A stretch of 33,834 nt of DNA, from the NCBI GenBank assembly GCA_029287435.1, contig JARFRD010000008.1, forward strand, positions 1 to 33,834, in the 5' to 3' direction. Shown here piece after piece: positions 33,407-33,834 of the stretch. Positions within the stretch are counted from its first letter, which is position 1; each line of letters opens with the position of its first letter. Origin of the DNA: Gammaproteobacteria bacterium. GTDB lineage: Bacteria; Pseudomonadota; Gammaproteobacteria; SZUA-229. A program made the position numbers and the translations under genes. A model generated the notes under the pieces. The model saw nothing but the letters and a program-made list of their open reading frames with translations. It had not been told where the DNA came from and made no database searches.

Positions 33407-33834
33407 TGAAACTGTGTGGCTTCGAGGCCGGCCTCGAGCATCCGCTGTTTCTGATTGCGGGACCCTGCGTTATCGAAACCGAACAGCTTGCGCTCGAGAC
33501 TTCTGCAGCGCTCAAGGAACTCACGCAGCAACTGGGGATCGCTTTTATTTACAAGTCATCCTTCGATAAAGCAAATCGTTCCTCGGGAGACAGCTTCCGT
33601 GGTCCCGGAATCGAACAAGGTCTGCGAATTCTACAGAAAGTAAAAGATGAAGTCGGCGTGCCAGTAATTACCGACGTGCATGAGGACACACCTATCGACG
33701 AAGTCGCTGATGTCGTCGACGTGATGCAGACGCCCGCGTTTTTGTGCCGGCAAACAAACTTCATACTTAACGTGGCATCTGCCGGCAAGCCGGTAAACAT
33801 CAAGAAAGGCCAGTTCCTGGCGCCATGGGATATG
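33406..33834 (+). CDS. kdsA: 3-deoxy-8-phosphooctulonate (KDO-8-P) synthase KdsA, N-terminal half (partial)
   Basis: KdsA condenses phosphoenolpyruvate with arabinose 5-phosphate to make the KDO precursor of the LPS core. The first 143 residues are in the window and run off its right edge. Diagnostic motifs are [42 protein letters not shown] and [11 protein letters not shown], covering the phosphate- and PEP-binding residues. It starts within the pyrG stop codon by one base. The family is about 280 residues long, so roughly half is missing. Confidence 0.96.

Overview
The window is an ordinary-looking stretch of a gammaproteobacterial chromosome. It has balanced to slightly AT-leaning composition, dense coding, and many 1-11 base gene overlaps. 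The gene content (lpxD-fabZ-lpxA, tpm, yggX, maeB, zapE, pyrG-kdsA, a PA2778/PA2779-type pair, a bacterial CDP-archaeol-synthase homologue) fits a free-living, Gram-negative gammaproteobacterium outside the enterics. The genus cannot be fixed from the sequence alone. I see no tRNA, rRNA, insertion sequence, prophage or CRISPR array.

Layout. 1-1425: the end of lpxD, then fabZ and lpxA (lipid A and fatty acid synthesis); lpxB does not follow. 1422-1742: a convergent NIF3/YqfO-like small protein. 1815-7408: one tight operon behind a good sigma-70 promoter, holding a small unknown protein, thiopurine methyltransferase, a PreP-like M16C metalloprotease, DUF503, an AmmeMemoRadiSam-type radical SAM enzyme and YggX. 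7425-9152: two minus-strand genes separated by a terminator, an ATP-grasp ligase and an A-type Fe-S carrier. 9320-10454: a second, divergent LpxA-like acyltransferase and a small unknown gene ending in a strong terminator. 10540-12751 (minus): a C39-like peptidase lipoprotein with TPRs, its PA2779-type partner, and an endonuclease/exonuclease/phosphatase-fold enzyme. 12816-13921: a CDP-archaeol synthase homologue with a CDP-alcohol phosphatidyltransferase. 13983-15561: two divergent outer-membrane beta-barrel proteins. 15562-19763 (minus): an RND efflux permease and its lipoprotein adaptor. 19835-24025: an Atm1-type ABC exporter and the malic enzyme MaeB. 24038-27324 (minus): a host-attachment-family protein, a beta-CASP metallo-hydrolase and a monohaem cytochrome-porin. 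27850-29858: a PhoP/PhoQ-like two-component system. 29896-31519 (minus): two small proteins and ZapE. 31754-33834: pyrG and the start of kdsA.

The most interesting region is the 525-base divergent gap between the cytochrome-porin and the two-component system (27325-27849). It holds four TTAAG-like half-sites spaced exactly 11 bases apart, with -10-like boxes 11 bases away on both sides. On the minus strand this is followed by a roughly 140-nt ATG-free stretch with three stem-loops ending in a clear intrinsic terminator. This looks like a response-regulator-controlled small RNA, or an attenuated leader of the cytochrome-porin. Other points worth following are a double-glycine site in the PA2779-type protein that its neighbouring C39-like peptidase could cut, an LpxA paralogue lacking the conserved Lys of the substrate site, a radical SAM enzyme with extra C-terminal cysteines, and a bacterial CDP-archaeol-synthase/phosphatidyltransferase cassette.
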